Part shown: positions 50,266-60,487 of the stretch, piece by piece
How the letters are laid out: each line of letters starts with the position of its first letter
Numbering within the stretch: position 1 is the first letter of the stretch
Source of the DNA: Alkalihalobacillus trypoxylicola
GTDB taxonomy: Bacteria; Bacillota; Bacilli; Bacillales; Bacillaceae_D
DNA: 64,000 bases
Assembly: GCF_001590785.1 (NCBI RefSeq)
Contig: NZ_LTAO01000012.1
Location: 558,901 to 622,900, forward strand
Direction: 5' to 3'
Translations under genes and position numbers: made by a program
The notes under the pieces: model-generated
What the model was told of the DNA's origin: nothing
The model's database searches: none
Seen by the model: the letters and a program-made list of their open reading frames with translations, nothing else

Positions 50266-52914
50266 ATGGATAAAGAAATTCAAGAATTGGAAATGCCTAC
50301 AAAATATGATCCGAAAGAAACAGAAAAAAAGTGGTATTCGAAATGGCTAGAAGGTAAGTATTTTGAAGCAACGGGAGATCCGAATAAAAAGCCTTACTCC
50401 ATTGTTATTCCGCCACCTAACGTAACAGGAAAGCTTCACTTAGGTCATGCTTGGGATTTAACACTCCAAGATATTATTGCAAGAACAAAAAGAATGCAAG
50501 GATATGACATGCTTTGGTTACCAGGAATGGACCATGCTGGAATTGCTACACAAGCAAAGGTTGAAGCCAAGCTAAAAGAAGAAGGAACCAATCGATATGA
50601 GCTTGGACGTGAGAAGTTTTTAGAGAAGTCATGGGAATGGAAAGAGGAATATGCTAGCTTTATCCGAGATCAATGGTCAAAGGTAGGAATTTCAGTTGAT
50701 TATTCAAGAGAACGATTCACTTTAGATGAGGGACTTTCCAAAGCGGTTCGGGAAGTTTTTGTTTCACTTTATCAAAAAGGTCTTATTTATCGTGGTGAAT
50801 ATATCATTAACTGGGATCCGCAAACTAAAACCGCTCTTTCTGATATTGAAGTCATCTATAAGGATGTTCAAGGCGCTTTTTATCATATGAATTATCCTTT
50901 GAGTGATGGAAGTGGTTCGATTGCAGTAGCGACCACCCGTCCAGAAACGATGCTTGGTGATACAGCAGTTGCTGTTCATCCAAATGATGAGCGCTATCAG
51001 CATCTAATTGGAAAAACGGTAACGTTGCCGATTACGAATCGTGAGATACCAATCGTTGCCGACGACTATGTAGATATTGAATTTGGCTCAGGTGCGGTAA
51101 AAATAACACCAGCTCATGATCCGAACGACTTTGAAATTGGTAATCGTCATAATCTAGAACGTATCTTAGTAATGAACGAAGATGGAACGATGAATGAAAA
51201 TGCAGGCAAATATGATGGGTTAGATCGCTTCGATTGCCGTAAACAAATCGTTAAAGATTTACAAGACGCTGGCGTTCTTTTTGAAATTGAAGAACACATG
51301 CATTCTGTAGGTCATTCTGAGCGAAGTGGCGCGGTTGTTGAGCCTTATTTATCGACACAATGGTTTGTCAAAATGCAGCCATTAGCTGATGAAGCGATTA
51401 AATTACAGAATTCGGAAGAAAAAGTGAACTTCGTCCCAGAGAGATTTGAAGGCACCTACTTACGTTGGATGGAAAATATCCGTGATTGGTGTATTTCTCG
51501 TCAGCTTTGGTGGGGACATCGCATACCTGCTTGGTATCATAAAGAAACAGGTGAGCTTTATGTGGGACATGAAGAGCCTAGTGATATTGAAAATTGGAAC
51601 CAGGATGAGGACGTTTTAGATACATGGTTTAGCTCTGCTTTATGGCCTTTCTCAACGATGGGATGGCCAGATGAGAACGAAATTGACTTTAAACGGTATT
51701 ATCCAACCAGTGCTCTTGTAACTGGATATGATATTATTGCTTTCTGGGTATCCCGAATGATATTCCAAGGCTTGGAATTTACAGAAAAACGCCCCTTTAA
51801 AGATGTATTAATTCATGGATTAATCCGAGATTCAGAAGGGCGAAAGATGAGTAAGTCACTTGGTAATGGAGTCGATCCAATTGAAGTCATTGATAAATAT
51901 GGTACTGATGCACTTCGCTATTTCTTAGCTACGGGCAGCTCGCCAGGTAATGATCTTCGTTTCTATTGGGAAAAGGTCGAATCAACTTGGAATTTCGGGA
52001 ATAAAATTTGGAACGCTTCTCGTTTTGCCTTAATGAATATGGAAGGTTTAACTTATGATGAAATTGATTTAAACGGTGAAAAATCGATCGCTGATCAATG
52101 GATTTTAACCCGTCTTCAGGAAACCATCTCTGATGTAACTCGATTAACAGAGGTATATGAATTTGGGGAAGTAGGAAGAATTTTATATAACTTCATTTGG
52201 GATGATTTTTGTGATTGGTATATTGAAATGGCAAAGCTTCCATTATATGGTGAGGACGAAGCGGCAAAGAAGATGACTCGTTCCGTTTTAGCTTATGTGT
52301 TAGATCAGACGATGCGTCTACTGCACCCATTTATGCCGTTTATTACCGAGGAAATATGGCAGCACTTACCTCATGAAGGAACGTCAATAACAGTAGCGGC
52401 ATGGCCTACACACCAAGAGGAATTTGTTTTTCCACAGGCTAATCAAGATATGCAGCTGCTTAAGGAAATCATTCGTTCTATTCGCAATACCCGCTCAGAG
52501 CTTAATGTACCTATGAGTAAGCAAATCGAAATGCTACTACAAGCAAAAGATGAACAAATTTTGGAACAGCTAAAACGTGGAGAAACTTATTTAGAAAAAT
52601 TCTGTAACCCAAGTAAATTAGAACTAGGGACGAATGTAACGGCTCCAGAAAAATCAATGTCGAATGTTTTAAGTGGAGTAGAAGTTTATCTACCACTTGC
52701 CGGACTATTAGATATTGAAGAGGAAGTGAAACGTTTAGAAAAAGAAGTAGAAAAGCTTAATAAAGAGGTAGAACGTGTAGAGAAAAAGCTTTCTAACCAA
52801 GGTTTTCTTGCTAAGGCACCAGAAAAAGTGATTGAAGAAGAAAAAGCAAAACAAAAGGATTATTCTGAAAAGCGCGATGCTGTAAAAGCAAGAATACAAG
52901 AATTACAAAGCTAA
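50266..52914 (+). CDS. valS: Valyl-tRNA synthetase
   Basis: Class I synthetase, 882 residues. HIGH-type motif in [14 protein letters not shown] (about 46-59) and KMSKS in [10 protein letters not shown] (about 527). A CP1 editing domain and the C-terminal coiled coil ([20 protein letters not shown]) that clamps tRNA-Val are present. ATG 50266 follows GGAG by eight bases; the in-frame GTG 50257 is part of that site. Controlled by the T-box above; a terminator separates it from folC. Confidence 0.96.
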   Translation: MDKEIQELEMPTKYDPKETEKKWYSKWLEGKYFEATGDPNKKPYSIVIPPPNVTGKLHLGHAWDLTLQDIIARTKRMQGYDMLWLPGMDHAGIATQAKVEAKLKEEGTNRYELGREKFLEKSWEWKEEYASFIRDQWSKVGISVDYSRERFTLDEGLSKAVREVFVSLYQKGLIYRGEYIINWDPQTKTALSDIEVIYKDVQGAFYHMNYPLSDGSGSIAVATTRPETMLGDTAVAVHPNDERYQHLIGKTVTLPITNREIPIVADDYVDIEFGSGAVKITPAHDPNDFEIGNRHNLERILVMNEDGTMNENAGKYDGLDRFDCRKQIVKDLQDAGVLFEIEEHMHSVGHSERSGAVVEPYLSTQWFVKMQPLADEAIKLQNSEEKVNFVPERFEGTYLRWMENIRDWCISRQLWWGHRIPAWYHKETGELYVGHEEPSDIENWNQDEDVLDTWFSSALWPFSTMGWPDENEIDFKRYYPTSALVTGYDIIAFWVSRMIFQGLEFTEKRPFKDVLIHGLIRDSEGRKMSKSLGNGVDPIEVIDKYGTDALRYFLATGSSPGNDLRFYWEKVESTWNFGNKIWNASRFALMNMEGLTYDEIDLNGEKSIADQWILTRLQETISDVTRLTEVYEFGEVGRILYNFIWDDFCDWYIEMAKLPLYGEDEAAKKMTRSVLAYVLDQTMRLLHPFMPFITEEIWQHLPHEGTSITVAAWPTHQEEFVFPQANQDMQLLKEIIRSIRNTRSELNVPMSKQIEMLLQAKDEQILEQLKRGETYLEKFCNPSKLELGTNVTAPEKSMSNVLSGVEVYLPLAGLLDIEEEVKRLEKEVEKLNKEVERVEKKLSNQGFLAKAPEKVIEEEKAKQKDYSEKRDAVKARIQELQS

Positions 52915-52920
52915 TGGATT

Positions 52921-52954
52921 AGAGAAGTGAGCTTAAGAGCTTGCTTCTCTTTTT
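52921..52954 (+). terminator. Terminator after valS
   Basis: AGAGAAG-TG-AGCT and AGCT-TG-CTTCTCT pair, followed by T5. Confidence 0.85.
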
Positions 52955-53036
52955 AATACCAATTAAATGGATAGAAAAAAGCTAGAGGTCTTTGTATAAT
53001 AGAGTAGTCAAGTCAATTATTTAGGGGTTGGAATTC

Positions 53037-54365
53037 GTGAAAAAGTCAGAAGAGGTTATAGATTGGATTCATTCTTTATTATCTTTTGGCATTAAGCCAG
53101 GGCTAAAAAGGATGGAATGGATGCTCGATACTTTGGGTAATCCAGAAAAGAAATCAACCTTCATTCATATAGCAGGTACAAATGGAAAAGGATCAACCGT
53201 TAGCTATTTAAGGAATGTTTTACAATCTGCTGGTTATTCAGTTGGGACATTTACTTCACCATACATAGAATGCTTTGAAGAGCGAATATCTTTAAATGGT
53301 CATCCTATTTCAGAAGAGCACTTAGTACAATCCGCTCAACTGATTCGTCCGCTTGTCGAGGAGCTTGCACAAACAGAGCTAGGATCACCAACTGAATTTG
53401 AAGTGATTACAGCGATTGCCTTTAACTATTTTGCTGAAATGAAGCCTGATATTGTTTTAATGGAAGTAGGATTAGGCGGAAGGCTGGATTCAACTAATGT
53501 ATTGACTCCTATTGCATCGGTTATAACCTCTATTGGCCATGATCATATGCATATTTTAGGTGATACTTTAGAAAAAATTGCCTTTGAAAAGGCGGGAATT
53601 ATAAAGCAGGATATACCGGTTATTTCTGGAGTGAAACAAAAGCAAGCACAAGAGATAATCAGAAAAGTGAGTAAGCAAAAAAATGCCGCACTCTTTCAAA
53701 TAGAAGAGGATTACGATTACAAAAAAACAAAATGGAATGAACAAGAGCAACATTTTAAATTTCAGTCTCAATTCTTAACAGTAGATGATGCGGTCCTGCA
53801 AATGAAAGGAGAACATCAAATCCATAATGCTAGCGTAGCATTAATGGTATTAAGCCTTTTACATGACAAGCAACTTATAAAGCTAGAAAAAAGTCATTAT
53901 ACTGTAGGGATAAGAAAAACAAGCTGGATTGGAAGGTTTGAGGTACTTCATTCCTCGGCTCCATTCATTGTCATTGATGGAGCTCATAATGAAGAAGGCT
54001 TGTTGGCACTGAAGGAAACACTAGTAAATCAATATCCTACTAGAAAATACCGCTTCGTTTTTGCTGTAACAAAGGAGAAGGATGTGAATCGGTTACTGGC
54101 TCCTTTTAGTAGCATCGATTTGAACATTTTGTTTACAGGCTTTAACTTTTTTCGAGCCGCTGATCCAGAAGAGCTTTATAAAAAATCGGATATGACTAAA
54201 AAGTCATGGGAAGCAGATTGGCATAAAGCGATATCATCAGTAATAAAAGAATTGCATGCAGACGAAATGCTCGTCATAACGGGTTCTCTTTATTTTATAT
54301 CAGATGTAAGAAAAGCATTTAAAAATGGAGAGCTTTCATTCAAAGAGAATAAACACTATATGTGA
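53037..54365 (+). CDS. folC: Folylpolyglutamate synthase / dihydrofolate synthase
   Basis: Adds glutamate to dihydropteroate and to reduced folates. 442 residues. P-loop GTNGKGST, the EVGLGGRLDSTN stretch, SIGHDHMHILG and the C-domain IDGAHNEEG are intact. The start is taken as GTG 53037 behind AGGGG (53023-53027); TTG 53028 overlaps that site. TATAAT-like TGTATAAT lies at about 52992. The stop codon lies at the very edge of a family-B repeat. Confidence 0.93.
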   Translation: MKKSEEVIDWIHSLLSFGIKPGLKRMEWMLDTLGNPEKKSTFIHIAGTNGKGSTVSYLRNVLQSAGYSVGTFTSPYIECFEERISLNGHPISEEHLVQSAQLIRPLVEELAQTELGSPTEFEVITAIAFNYFAEMKPDIVLMEVGLGGRLDSTNVLTPIASVITSIGHDHMHILGDTLEKIAFEKAGIIKQDIPVISGVKQKQAQEIIRKVSKQKNAALFQIEEDYDYKKTKWNEQEQHFKFQSQFLTVDDAVLQMKGEHQIHNASVALMVLSLLHDKQLIKLEKSHYTVGIRKTSWIGRFEVLHSSAPFIVIDGAHNEEGLLALKETLVNQYPTRKYRFVFAVTKEKDVNRLLAPFSSIDLNILFTGFNFFRAADPEELYKKSDMTKKSWEADWHKAISSVIKELHADEMLVITGSLYFISDVRKAFKNGELSFKENKHYM

Positions 54366-54369
54366 GTGG

Positions 54370-54616
54370 ATTTCATCATTGCTCTATAAACAAATAAAAC
54401 CGAACGTTTCTTATAAAATATGATTTAAACGTTTGCGAATGAACTTCATGATTGAAACGGTAGGTAGTGACTCCCAACGCAGTCTGAAGATCCACTCTGG
54501 CGAAGCTCTGCGTAGTCAGAGTTAGCTGAAGACAAGCCCTTGGGAAAGCATCTACCTAAAGTGAAAATCAAAAACCAAATCGTTCGGTTTTGATTAAAAG
54601 ATATGAATGATGAAAT
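54370..54616. repeat. Foldback intergenic repeat, family B, copy 3
   Basis: The most complete copy, 247 bases, starting five bases after folC. Outer inverted arms are ATTTCATCATT (54370-54380) and AATGATGAAAT (54606-54616), both perfect; inner arms are AAAACCGAACG (54396-54406) and CGTTCGGTTTT (54581-54591), also perfect. The body carries the same nested blocks as copies 1 and 2, with a short deletion (CCCAACGCAGTCTGAAG). The whole can fold as one long branched hairpin. Confidence 0.8.
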
Positions 54617-54632
54617 TGATTCATGTAAAAAG

Positions 54633-54667
54633 AAACGAGTCCGATTCATTAATGGGACTCGTTTTTT
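54633..54667. terminator. Bidirectional terminator between folC and the pilin operon
   Basis: AAACGAGTCC and GGGACTCGTTT (one mismatch at the loop side) around GATTCATTAAT. T7 on the plus side and an A-rich 5' side for the minus side. It can end folC and, about 130 bases after its stop, the minus-strand pilin operon. The 54668-54798 stretch holds nothing else that I can see. Confidence 0.8.
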
Positions 54668-54798
54668 TGCAGTACGTAGAAGGAATAATATATTAGCGTA
54701 AGCTCCTATGCTTGATTAGTTTTTGTCCGATTCTTCTTTTTCTAGCTTTCATTTATGAGAGGTATTTCATTCTGCACTTTTAATATTTAAATAGGTAT

Positions 54799-56703
54799 TT
54801 AAGGGATGCTGTGAAAATAAGAAGATAAGTTTAGCTCCGTATAAGGTTTTCGGGAGGCTGTTTTTATAAGTGAATTTGAGCGGTCATTAACAATGTTTAC
54901 ATAGTGTAAGGTACCTCCGATATTGAAAGCAGTGCTCTGACTCCAGCTGCTATTAAATGTTACGTCTGAATTGATATAAGCATCACCACCAACTGTTGCC
55001 ACTACATTTTCTGTAATTTGTAACCCACTGTCCGCAAATAAATGATTCGTAACAGTAAAAGAAGAATCTTGAACAGTCGTAATTCGCCCTTTAGTCAGTA
55101 AATCACCTTCAATTTGAAACATAATGTTAGAGGATAAATCAATGCTTCCTTCTGTCTGTAAATAGTTATGAACGTTTAAATGATGAGCTTGTGCAATCGT
55201 AAGCTTTCCACCGACGAACATACGATCCTCTGCCGTAATACTACTACCATGTGCAGTCAAAACGTCACCTTGAATGATAAGAGGACCTCCAGAAGTGATT
55301 TTTGCAGAGTTACCAACGTTCAATTCACCACGAACGTTTAACTGATTTTGACTATTCACTTGACCACTTTGCTTAATATATAGGGATTTCGTGTTAATAT
55401 CATTAGCTTGTATTTTGGCATTTGAATTTTCTAATACGATATCATTTTCAACGAGCAAATTCCCGGGGATATCTAAACTGATTCCTGAATGTAAAAGGAT
55501 AGATTGAGCTTGAATATTTTTAGTATGAATCGTACTATTACTTGATTTGATTATGAGATTTCCGTTAGCGATAACCGACTCTTCAACCAGCATCTTACTA
55601 TTTGAATTTAAGGTGACATGAGTCGTAAAGAGTCTTTTTGCTGTCAAAGCTGAGTTCGAAGCGTCTAGCTGAACATCACGAGAAATGACTAAATCATTCA
55701 TCACAGTAAGTTCACTTTGAGAACCGATTACTAAGGAATCAGACTCAAGATGAGTAGCTGCTATTTTTGAAGCGGCTGGTTTAAGTAATAACTGATTCGT
55801 TATTTTCATTGGACCATTTATAGTAGCTTCAGAGGCAGAGCTTAAGGTTAAGTTATTCGAATAAAGCTTTCCAGCTATTAAAAAAGAAGGGGAAGGCTTA
55901 AGGGTAATATCTTTTTCTGAATAAAGGTAATGAGCAACATTCAAAGTGGCTTGATGAGAAATATCTATAGCTGCATTGGTTAGTAAAGACCCGTTTGTTA
56001 AATGAAGAGTCGTTTCATTACCAATGATAAATTGATGGGTATTCACTTTAATAGAGCCTAGAGCTAGAGGAATATACGTTCTTTGTTTAGTAGAAAGAAC
56101 GCCATTTGTTTGATTGCAGGTAATATCATTTCGAATGACTGCTTCTTCAAAGTCAGTATCCTTTGGATAAGAAAATTCACCTACTAAACAAGTGATTTCA
56201 TAATCATAGTTAGGCTTGCTCCAATCATATTCATCCGGAGAATCATCTTCTGTTTCTTCCTCAAAGGGAACATTTACGGTTAAATATCTTTTATTCATTG
56301 AAATAACGTCTTGCTGTCCTTCAATTGAAAGCTGCACTAAGCTTGAATCCATTAATATTAATGAATTGGCATCCTCTAATAAGGTTTTGGCTACACCTGC
56401 TTTTGTTTGTACTAATTCTCCCGCTTGATTAATTTCGTAAAAGACGATTTCATTTCCAACTTGAACAGCTAAATGATTTTTCTCGATTTCACTTAGGTAA
56501 GAGGATTGTTCGATATGATGTTTCATTTCTGAAACGAGCGTTTGTACATTAATTCGTTCATGGGAGGATTGAATGACTAATTCTTGTGCTTTAAATTGAT
56601 GTTGATAGATGTACATAGCCCCAGTAAAAATAAGAGCTAGTAAACTAATCGCTGCTAAAAGCTCAATGATAGAGAGTCCTTTCTCATTCAGATATTTCAT
56701 CAT
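54799..56703 (-). CDS. Prepilin-like protein with long beta-solenoid domain
   Basis: 634 residues. The N-terminus is a type III (prepilin) signal: KG-LSIIELLAAISLLALIF, with cleavage after Gly9 and the conserved Glu at +5 (Glu14). A pilin-like helix runs to about 50, then a beta region to about 210. From about 220 to 600 there is a run of roughly 20-residue repeats of hydrophobic/polar strands (NSALTAKRLFTTHVTLNSNS, HTKNIQAQSILLHSG, GGPLIIQGDVLTAHGSS). These read as a right-handed beta-helix, with a bactofilin-like look. It should sit in or at the tip of a type IV pilus as an adhesin. Last of three minor-pilin genes; ribosome binding site GGAGGAG. Ordinary pilins are 120-200 residues, so the fusion is striking. 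Confidence 0.75.
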   Translation of the reverse strand: MMKYLNEKGLSIIELLAAISLLALIFTGAMYIYQHQFKAQELVIQSSHERINVQTLVSEMKHHIEQSSYLSEIEKNHLAVQVGNEIVFYEINQAGELVQTKAGVAKTLLEDANSLILMDSSLVQLSIEGQQDVISMNKRYLTVNVPFEEETEDDSPDEYDWSKPNYDYEITCLVGEFSYPKDTDFEEAVIRNDITCNQTNGVLSTKQRTYIPLALGSIKVNTHQFIIGNETTLHLTNGSLLTNAAIDISHQATLNVAHYLYSEKDITLKPSPSFLIAGKLYSNNLTLSSASEATINGPMKITNQLLLKPAASKIAATHLESDSLVIGSQSELTVMNDLVISRDVQLDASNSALTAKRLFTTHVTLNSNSKMLVEESVIANGNLIIKSSNSTIHTKNIQAQSILLHSGISLDIPGNLLVENDIVLENSNAKIQANDINTKSLYIKQSGQVNSQNQLNVRGELNVGNSAKITSGGPLIIQGDVLTAHGSSITAEDRMFVGGKLTIAQAHHLNVHNYLQTEGSIDLSSNIMFQIEGDLLTKGRITTVQDSSFTVTNHLFADSGLQITENVVATVGGDAYINSDVTFNSSWSQSTAFNIGGTLHYVNIVNDRSNSLIKTASRKPYTELNLSSYFHSIP

Positions 56704-56704
56704 A

Positions 56705-57148
56705 TTAGCTCTCCTCCAAACGCGTAGTTTGCCAATCTATAATCTCAAGACTAGATATTTGATTACTAGATTTATAAATCTTGATTAAAGCCTCGGTTTG
56801 GCGATGGTAAAGGTTGTTTCCTTCTTTATTCTTTGCTGTACTTGTAATCTTTATAGAATCAGCAAGATAAACGCAGCTCACGTCTATTTGATAATCATTG
56901 ACCTCTGCTAAAAAAGAATTTTGACAAAAGGACTCAGCTTGAGCTGGGTGCTGATAAATGAGGCTAATCATTTGTTCAATTCCTGATTCAGCCGCAAAGC
57001 TAGCCTTAATTTGCTCTGAACGAATCGAATGCCCTTTATACTCGGTTGACAAAATGTTAAATAAAAGAGCTAGAGCTAATAAAGTAACGGTTATAACAAC
57101 TAATAATAATGGCAAAGCTACTCCTCTTTGATTGAAAAGGATCTTCAT
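56705..57148 (-). CDS. PilX/GspK-like minor pilin
   Basis: 147 residues. N-terminus QRG-VALPLLLVVITVTLLALALL: a prepilin-like cleavage site and hydrophobic helix but without the +5 glutamate, as in PilX- or GspK-type initiators. The following SIRSEQIKASFAAESGIEQMI (alanine- and glutamate-rich helix) is the PilX N-terminal pattern. ATG 57148 is preferred because GAGGAGG lies ten bases upstream; a longer version would start inside the previous gene. It probably helps start the pilus with its two neighbours. Confidence 0.7.
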   Translation of the reverse strand: MKILFNQRGVALPLLLVVITVTLLALALLFNILSTEYKGHSIRSEQIKASFAAESGIEQMISLIYQHPAQAESFCQNSFLAEVNDYQIDVSCVYLADSIKITSTAKNKEGNNLYHRQTEALIKIYKSSNQISSLEIIDWQTTRLEES

Positions 57149-57149
57149 A

Positions 57150-57566
57150 TTATGATTCCTCCTCCTCAACAAATAACATCGTTTTGAGAGTAATTGGATC
57201 ACGAGCTAAAGGACTATTTGTTCTAGTACTCGTGACGCTAACCGTAATCTCAATAAGTGAGGGTTGTATGTTTTTCATTTCAATCGATAGCTGAAATAAG
57301 CCATCAGAAGAATGGATGATTTCATTTTTTAACTGGAAAAAGTCATCGTCTGATTTCAAGGATGAATCTCTTGCAAAACGAAGAGCCTCAAGCTCACTTT
57401 GAGCGAGCAATGTTGCGGATAGCCTTTCCTCGTTTAACTTATTAGCAGAAACACTATTACCTATTAGTCCAGCGAATACTAATGTGAAGGTAGTCAGTAA
57501 TGCTAAAGAGACAATAACCTCAAGTAATGTAAATCCTTTTGAGTGATTTTTTCTGGTATGAATCAT
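57150..57566 (-). CDS. PilV-like minor prepilin
   Basis: 138 residues. Prepilin signal SKG-FTLLEVIVSLALLTTF with Glu at +5. The following LLAQSELEALRFARDSS matches the PilV/GspI type. First gene of the minus-strand minor-pilin operon, with GGGAGG upstream; the end abuts the PilX-like gene. Divergent from pilB across about 190 bases. Confidence 0.75.
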   Translation of the reverse strand: MIHTRKNHSKGFTLLEVIVSLALLTTFTLVFAGLIGNSVSANKLNEERLSATLLAQSELEALRFARDSSLKSDDDFFQLKNEIIHSSDGLFQLSIEMKNIQPSLIEITVSVTSTRTNSPLARDPITLKTMLFVEEEES

Positions 57567-57760
57567 CTTATTTAGAACCTCCCATTCTGAGGGTATGAAA
57601 AAAGTAATAGTTTTTTCTTTCCAAAATTAGGACTTTATTATACAATAAACGAAAAAGAACTAGATATAAAGTCTTTATTTTATGTAAAATAATTTCTTTT
57701 TATAGGTCTTTATTTCAGAAGTTGCTCTCCTGCCTATAAATTAGAACAAGGAGGAAAGAA
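57567..57760. promoter_or_regulatory. Divergent promoter region of the pilus operons with a shared box
   Basis: AAAAAGAACTAGA (57652-57664) recurs exactly at 61694-61706 upstream of the major pilin, and AAGTCT follows a few bases on in both. On the plus strand TAAAAT (57685-57690) is a -10 candidate for pilB. On the minus strand TATAAT (rc of about 57636-57641) is a good -10 for the minor pilins, and the same box, read as TCTAGTTCTTTTT, lies at its -35. No good -35 exists on either side, which suggests activator-dependent promoters. Confidence 0.5.
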
Positions 57761-59428
57761 ATGGCTCTGACGCAAAGGAAACGGCTCGGTGATTTATTAG
57801 TAGATGCTCAAAAGATTACAGAGCAGCAGCTGCAGCAGGCTCTTTCTACTAAGAAGCCAGAACAAAAGCTTGGTCATTATTTGATGAATGAAAAATGGAT
57901 AACTGAGGATGAGCTTCTAGAGGTATTAGAAATTCAACTTGGGTTAAGTCGAGTTCATTTAAATCGATATCCTTTTGAGCCTCATCTATTTCGTTTAGTT
58001 TCAAAAGACTTTGCCAAAAAGCATGAATTAATCCCTCTAAAACAATCAGGAAACCAATTATTAGTGGCAATGGCCGATCCAATGGACTTCTTTGCGATCG
58101 AAGATTTACGAATGCTAACATCCTTTCAGATTGAACCGTGTTTAGCAAAACGAGAGGAAATCATAAGAGCTATTGAGCGTTTCTATCAATTAGATAGTAA
58201 TGTCATAACAGAACTATCACAAGAAGCTGAGGTTCAAGGCTCTCAGGTCGAAGAAGCAGACTCTGATGAAGCGGCTCCGATGATTCAGTTAGTTAATCAA
58301 ATTTTATATTCTGCCTATCAGCAACGTGCTAGCGATATTCATATAGAGCCATTTGAAACGAGGGTATATATTCGATACAGAATTGATGGGACATTAAGGA
58401 CAGTTCGTACGTTTCCAAAAGCCGTACATCCTGCTTTGACGGCAAGGATTAAAATAATGGCTCAATTAAATATAACGGATTATCGTCTACCTTCTGATGG
58501 ACGGACAAAATTTTCATTAGAAGGAGAAGAACTCGATTTAAGAATTTCAACGCTACCTACTATATTTGGAGAAAAGATTGTCGTTCGGTTATTAAATTCA
58601 AAACAACTTATTCTGAATCTAGCAGATTTAAATTTTTCTACTGATAACGAAAAAATTTTTCGCCAATTAATAGAAAAACCTTCTGGATTAATTTTAATAA
58701 CAGGACCAACTGGCTCTGGAAAGACATCAACTTTGTATACAGCTATTCATCATTTAAACAAGGAAGAAAGTAATATTGTGACGATTGAAGATCCGGTGGA
58801 ATATCAGTTAGAAGGCATTAATCAAGTTCAAGTAAATCATCAATTTGGCTTAACCTTTGCTAAAGGTCTTCGTTCGATTTTAAGACAGGATCCAAACATT
58901 ATTATGATAGGGGAAATTCGTGATAAAGAAACGGCAGAAAATGCGATAAGAGCCTCATTAACTGGTCATCTCGTTTTTAGTACATTACATACAAATGATG
59001 CGATAGCTTCAATACCAAGGCTTATAGATATGGGGATGGAACCCTATTTAGTAGTATCAGCTTTAACAGGAGTGTTAACACAGAGATTAGTGAGAAGTGT
59101 GTGTACAGAGTGTAAGGTTTCTTATGAACCGACTGAAATGGAAAAGGAATTATTAAGAAAATATCAAATAGAAGCAACGACTTTATATAAAGGAGTTGGC
59201 TGTCCTGCTTGTGATGATAGTGGCTATTTTGGAAGAATCGTCATTCATGAGCTGCTACAATTAAATGCCAAATTAAGAGATATGTTAATGAATCAAGAAT
59301 CATTGACTGTTCTAAAAGACGAAGCGATAAAAGAGGGGATGAATATTTTAATAAAGGATGGGTTAGAAAAAGCGGTAAAAGGTATCACAACGATTGAAGA
59401 AGTATTAAAAGTAGCATTGGAGCATTAA
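57761..59428 (+). CDS. pilB: Type IV pilus extension ATPase PilB
   Basis: 555 residues. An N-terminal MshEN/T2SE-N domain (about 1-150; RLGDLLVDAQKITEQQLQQA) is followed by the secretion ATPase core: Walker [11 protein letters not shown] (about 315), Asp box, Walker B IIMIGEIRDKETAE, His box GHLVFSTLHTND. A C-terminal four-cysteine zinc site follows (CTECK and CPACDDSG). MshEN domains in some PilB/GspE proteins bind c-di-GMP; I did not confirm the binding motif here. GGAGGAAAG precedes the ATG. First gene of the assembly operon. Confidence 0.9.
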   Translation: MALTQRKRLGDLLVDAQKITEQQLQQALSTKKPEQKLGHYLMNEKWITEDELLEVLEIQLGLSRVHLNRYPFEPHLFRLVSKDFAKKHELIPLKQSGNQLLVAMADPMDFFAIEDLRMLTSFQIEPCLAKREEIIRAIERFYQLDSNVITELSQEAEVQGSQVEEADSDEAAPMIQLVNQILYSAYQQRASDIHIEPFETRVYIRYRIDGTLRTVRTFPKAVHPALTARIKIMAQLNITDYRLPSDGRTKFSLEGEELDLRISTLPTIFGEKIVVRLLNSKQLILNLADLNFSTDNEKIFRQLIEKPSGLILITGPTGSGKTSTLYTAIHHLNKEESNIVTIEDPVEYQLEGINQVQVNHQFGLTFAKGLRSILRQDPNIIMIGEIRDKETAENAIRASLTGHLVFSTLHTNDAIASIPRLIDMGMEPYLVVSALTGVLTQRLVRSVCTECKVSYEPTEMEKELLRKYQIEATTLYKGVGCPACDDSGYFGRIVIHELLQLNAKLRDMLMNQESLTVLKDEAIKEGMNILIKDGLEKAVKGITTIEEVLKVALEH

Positions 59429-59446
59429 GAAAGATGGAGGTTGAGC

Positions 59447-60487
59447 ATGAAGAAAAAAGCGGAATCACTATTAACGGAAGCTTTTAATCGAGGTGCGTCA
59501 GATATTCACATTACAGTAGGTATCCCTCCTATGTTTCGAATTAACGGAGAGCTTATGAATGCTAGAGAGAGTCTTGTAAAACCAGATGAAACGAAAGAGT
59601 TAGCAAAGGCATTAATTCCCTCTTATTTATGGGAGGAATTTAAGAAGAAAAAGGATATTGATTTTTCTTATGGAATTTCGAATGTCTCTAGATATCGAGT
59701 GAATGCTTATTTTCAAAGAGGTTGTGTCTGTTTGGCAATTCGGGTCATTCCCACTTCTATTCCTAGCTTAGAAGAATTAAAGATGCCAGAGATAGTAAAG
59801 GAATTAGCACAAAAGCCACATGGATTAGTATTAGTGACGGGTCCTACGGGCAGTGGTAAATCAACAACTCTCGCATCTATGATCGATTATATTAATCGTC
59901 ATTATAATCGTCATATTATAACTTTAGAAGATCCGATTGAGTACTTACATAAGCACAATAAAAGCATCATTAACCAACGTGAAATCGGTTCTGATACTCA
60001 TCATTTTGCTAATGGCTTAAAAAGCTGTCTTCGTCAAGATCCCGATATTATTTTAGTAGGGGAAATGCGTGATAATGAGACGATAGCTACAGCGATTACG
60101 GCAGCCGAAACAGGACATTTAGTATTAGGAACCTTACATACGACTGATGCTGCCTCGACGATTGATCGAGTGATTGATGTATTTCCACATGAACAGCAAG
60201 CACAAATTCGAATCCAGCTAGCTTCTGTACTAAACGGAGTGATTACCCAAAGGTTATTTAAACAAAAGAACTTTCAAGGAAGAGTGGCTGCTACTGAGGT
60301 TTTAATTAACAATGGAGCCATTCGAAACTTAATCCGTAACGAAAAAATCTATCAAATTCGCAGTGTCATGCAAACGAGCAAAGCTCAAGGTATGCATACG
60401 TTAGATATGTCTCTTCACCAATTAATTCAGCAAAATCAGGTGAGTAGAGAAACCGTTCTGCCATATTTAACTGAAGGAGTCGTATGA
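59447..60487 (+). CDS. pilT: Type IV pilus retraction ATPase PilT
   Basis: 346 residues. Starts with the PilT pattern GASDIHITVGIPPMFRINGEL; Walker A GPTGSGKST (about 132), Walker B IILVGEMRDNETI, and GHLVLGTLHTTDA. It lacks the N-terminal domain and the zinc cysteines of PilB, as expected for PilT. ATG 59447 (GGAGG six bases upstream) is preferred to TTG 59441. It indicates retractable pili (twitching, surface sensing or DNA uptake), which comG systems of B. subtilis do not encode. Confidence 0.9.
   Translation: MKKKAESLLTEAFNRGASDIHITVGIPPMFRINGELMNARESLVKPDETKELAKALIPSYLWEEFKKKKDIDFSYGISNVSRYRVNAYFQRGCVCLAIRVIPTSIPSLEELKMPEIVKELAQKPHGLVLVTGPTGSGKSTTLASMIDYINRHYNRHIITLEDPIEYLHKHNKSIINQREIGSDTHHFANGLKSCLRQDPDIILVGEMRDNETIATAITAAETGHLVLGTLHTTDAASTIDRVIDVFPHEQQAQIRIQLASVLNGVITQRLFKQKNFQGRVAATEVLINNGAIRNLIRNEKIYQIRSVMQTSKAQGMHTLDMSLHQLIQQNQVSRETVLPYLTEGVV

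Noticed and set aside
36228-54616. Family-B repeats as a CRISPR array
   Set aside because: Units are about 200-250 bases, only two are adjacent, there are no short regular spacers and no cas genes.
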